Below are positions 60,893 through 64,000 of a stretch of DNA of 64,000 bases, one piece after another. Below the pieces are notes generated by a model. It saw nothing but the letters and a program-made list of their open reading frames with translations, searched no databases and was not told where the DNA came from. The DNA lies in contig NW_019774181.1 of the NCBI RefSeq assembly GCF_001039355.2, positions 265,000-328,999 on the forward strand, in the 5' to 3' direction. A program made the translations under genes and the position numbers. Position 1 is the first letter of the stretch, and each line of letters begins with the position of its first letter. The stretch comes from Lingula anatina (lineage: Eukaryota; Brachiopoda; Lingulata; Lingulida; Lingulidae).

Positions 60893-62393
60893 AGAAGTTG
60901 AGAGAAGCTGAAATGGGAACGGGAGGGTGCAAAGTAGAGTTAACTCTAAATTCAATTCAGTTTAACTTATAGTTAAAAATCAACAAGAGATCTGCTGCTC
61001 AATACAACTTGAACATCTTTATCACACGCCAGCAAGTGGTTTACTACTTCAGATGCCTAAAGCTTCATCATCATCTGTAGCGTTTTATCTTTTGCATATA
61101 ATACATGATGGATAAAAAAAAATGTTCAGAATTAATTCAATCTCAATAAATCTGGTTTATTTCGATTCTCCAACATTTTACCTTTAGTGTAACTGCAGGA
61201 CATCACACATATACCCACTTCAGGTGGTATATGCTATTAAATCAACACACAAACACACTACATATAAAATTCATGAAGCTCAATCTAAAATCTCAGTTTC
61301 TCAATGATTTAAGTGCTCTCCAAGCCTCTGCACTCTGCCTACAAATCAATGATATTTAAAATTTTATTTAGAGCTGATAATTAGAGTCTGAGATACGAAA
61401 TTGCGGTTGTTGTAAGTGATTTAAGTGTGACTAAACAAGTTCGACGGCTTTTTACACACAAATGTTTCGGATCTACTAGGAATTGTCTGCATCCCTACCA
61501 CATGCTTATCTGTGAAAATCTGTAAAATGTTAATAATTTTGTAAGATTTCATTCATCTTTTTTAGACTTCAATAAAATAAATCTTTATCTCTCTTTTATC
61601 TCCAAGGTCCAGGCTAAGGGTTAGTTTAACAACCTGACATTACGACAAAAAATTTTAGTCTACTTTTGACTATGGATCAATCCATGGTAGTCTACTAAAC
61701 TGAAAATCTTTAAGGAACTAGTTGCATATCAAACAGGGCAAAAAAAGGCTAACATTTAGGACAGACAATTGTTGTAACTTCAACAGGCAGCTACTGACAG
61801 GTAAAATTACATAGGATTAATATATCTTAAAGTTGAGACCAATTTTTGTCTCAATTCTTTTGTGAAACAAGCCCCTGGTTTTCTTTGATGGAAATATTTC
61901 ACCAGTTGAGAATTTGTACTTTTAACTTCACTTATAATAAACTGAATTTGTGTAGGCCTATGTGTAGGCTAGCTTGGTTAAATCTTACTTTCTCATGCAC
62001 TTATCTTCAATTTTATATCATTTATTTCTAAACCAGACTTCTCCCTGAACTGTTCACTTTAATATGGATCACTACAGCAGAAGTCGATCTTAAAAACCAT
62101 CTCTTGGGGATGCCGCTTACAATTAAGGCATCTTTAATACTAGATCCACGACAGCTCATCTAATTTTTATCTGGCTGCAAGCAATTTTAAGATTAATGTC
62201 CACTCAATCAAAAAAGCTTTGTGTCCACACTGAATGACCAGTGGTCTTTCTTTGGGGATCAATTCTACTGGGACTGGACTGTGTTGGACTGTCTCTGCAA
62301 ATTCTATAAAAGCCAACATTTGTACATGTGAATGCTTAGGAGCTAGACCAACCAATGTGCAAGTGTGTGTTTTCGTTATCTCTTTCATTACTT

Positions 62394-62520
62394 TGTGTGT
62401 GTGTGTGTGTGTGTATGTGCAGGTTTATGTGTGTGTGCATGTTTGTGAATGAGCATGTGTGAGCATGAGTGCGTGTGCGTGCGTATGCCTGTGTTTGTGC
62501 ATGTACAGCTATGCCACCTT
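62394..62520. repeat. GT-rich tract
   Basis: (GT)n followed by irregular GTGTGCATG/GTGAGCATG units; not coding. Confidence 0.8.
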
Positions 62521-62559
62521 AAATTCAATCATAACAGGTAGTTTACATTATAACACGCC

Positions 62560-62800
62560 TCCAAATCACCAAAACTAATCATCAGCCAGCTCGCTTCTTG
62601 CTGGAACAGACGGGCAGTTCATTACCATTAATTACCAGCATTATGGCGCTAAAAATGAAGCAATTCACATTCCCCTCTCACACACAGTGAAGCTAATCAA
62701 TCAATGTGTGATTTATTACACTGTCGTGATCGTCAACGTGGGATTCAGCCCTCTGATCAGAAAGCTCACACACTCGCACTCAAAACCTATTTAGTTTTGT
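62560..62800. promoter_or_regulatory. Candidate enhancer with homeodomain-type sites
   Basis: Compositionally more complex than its surroundings, with ACTAATCATC, ATTACCATTAATTACCAG, GCTAATCAATCAATG and TGTGATTTATTACA. These include TAATTA, TAATC and TGATTTAT (homeodomain, Otx-type and Pbx/Hox-type sites). The judgement rests on motif density only. Confidence 0.3.
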
Positions 62801-63263
62801 GCAACAATTTCATGATAAAAGTCATAATTGCATGTGTGCTCTTAAGGTGGCTTTTTGAAAGATTTGTTTAGTTGAAGAATGGCACTAATGGGGCCAGTTT
62901 CCCAAACTAGTTTTAGCCTGGAAATTAGACTTAACAGATCAGACCAAAATATGTCTATTCTACTTTGTCCCAAGATAAATCAGTTGTAGACTAGTCCAAT
63001 AAATGAAACACTGCACATGTTTTATAACAAAAAATACATGATTGTTTCAGACTATCAGTTGCTTTATTGAGTTAGATTACTATGAATTTAGCTCATTATA
63101 CTGAATAAGAAAGACCTTTTTTTTTGGGGGGGGGGGGTTAAAGTTTAGACCAGCCTTTTGACTCGAGATGCTTTGTGAAACTGTCAGACTCTTCTTCCTA
63201 TCTTTGAATGCTACAATTTGAACATGATAAATTTTCAGACAAGACAAATTATTAATTTTTATT

Positions 63264-63299
63264 CTGAACAATTTGACCATATATGGTCAAATTGTTCAG
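63264..63299. repeat. Perfect 36-bp palindrome centred on a CArG box
   Basis: CTGAACAATTTGACCATA and its exact reverse complement abut with no spacer. The centre is CCATATATGG (63,277-63,286), a consensus serum-response-factor site. Confidence 0.95.
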
Positions 63300-63914
63300 T
63301 CATCAACTCTTGTTACATAGTCACAGTATGAGTGAGCCTCTGAAGAGGGATAAATTTGAGTGGGCTAGGTGGATCAGGTGGTCTTATTGCTGAGCTGGAA
63401 ACTTTTCAGTGGCCATCATGTCAAATGGGGCCATTCAAAGGAAATGTATTTTTTCTCAACTTCGTCTTTTTTCTCTTTTTCTCATTTAATTTCATTCTTG
63501 TGCTTTTTGTACCCAATATCTTATCAGCGTTTGAAAAACAGGATACTGGTTATGTTCTGAAACCCTGCTGCAAATTGCCTGTATTCTTCTAGCCACTAAT
63601 AACTGCATCTATACTTGTAGTAGATGAAAAACAGGAAATGATGTTTCAGTCTGTCTCATGTCATTACAGCATCAAGTGTTCACCTGAGTAAAGAGGATAA
63701 ACCCGCAAACAATATCTTGCAGAATTACGTCGGATGCTTTCCAGTCGAGAAGGTTATTGAACTAGTGCTGTCAATTTTCCATGCCATCATGAATTTTCAT
63801 ATACATAGACATGCATTCTTTTTCTGACAAAAATTGACAAAAAAAAAATGTCATTATTAATGATGGTATTTATACAAAATCAAACAAATAAATATTACCA
63901 AAATGATGACAATG

Positions 63915-64000
63915 ATAGAGCACATTCAGAATAGTGGACTAATAGATTTGCAGATCAAATATGGCGACCCACTATAGAGCACATTCAGAATAGTGGACTA
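63915..64000. repeat. Direct repeat at window end
   Basis: TAGAGCACATTCAGAATAGT with GGACTA occurs near 63,916 and again at the last bases, about 59 bases apart, separated by AAATATGGCGACCCACTA. It may continue beyond the window. Confidence 0.8.

Larger units (their letters stand above)
60190..64000. other. Non-coding stretch to the window end
   Basis: No exon recognised on either strand. Contains GA-rich and GT-rich microsatellites, a candidate regulatory block at 62,560-62,800, a 36-bp palindrome and a direct repeat at the very end. Confidence 0.5.

Noticed and set aside
1-64000. CRISPR arrays, rRNA, tRNA, bacterial operons
   Set aside because: No spaced identical direct repeats of that type and no tRNA or rRNA sequence recognised; the sequence is clearly an animal-type genome.

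Overview
The window is eukaryotic nuclear DNA, most likely from a highly heterozygous marine invertebrate. It is AT-rich, its genes are split into many small exons with GT-AG introns, and it is full of miniature inverted-repeat elements, minisatellites and nuclear-receptor-like AGGTCA repeats. No bacterial-style gene organisation is present. The species cannot be fixed from the sequence alone; a deuterostome (echinoderm, hemichordate, amphioxus) or a mollusc would all fit.

Layout. (1) 1-5,260, plus strand: the last three coding exons of a trimethyllysine dioxygenase (TMLHE) gene, present twice. The two copies match through exons, introns and 3' flank and meet at a single N at 3,823. (2) About 8,400-51,977, minus strand, tail-to-tail with TMLHE: one very large gene. 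I traced 20 exons whose splice phases are all compatible, giving at least 2,330 codons. The 3' exons (8,449-9,780) are repeated at 9,917-11,243 across another single N (9,781). (3) 38.4-54 kb: mainly intron or 5' flank of the large gene, with one supported exon at 51,919-51,977, several MITEs and simple repeats. (4) 54.5-60.2 kb: a decayed transposon-like unit with long inverted flanks carrying AAGATGGC motifs and a broken protein-coding core that is interrupted by a younger MITE. A third single-N overlap lies at 55,422 and another N at 60,189. (5) 60.2-64 kb: no gene recognised; microsatellites, a perfect palindrome with a CArG box and a candidate regulatory stretch.

The large gene is the most interesting item. 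Its predicted protein has a disordered cytosolic N-terminal region with four copies of an LCDG[IT]H motif, a PPGY motif, a poly-proline tract and an acidic run. This is followed by a signal-anchor helix, an ectodomain with an EGF-CA module and TNFR/ephrin-receptor-like cysteine repeats, then five further membrane helices with a long coiled extracellular segment. I do not recognise the family. The sequence does not link it functionally to TMLHE.

The three repeated blocks ending at single Ns look like un-merged overlaps between contigs from different haplotypes rather than real tandem duplications, so gene counts from this window should be halved at those places.
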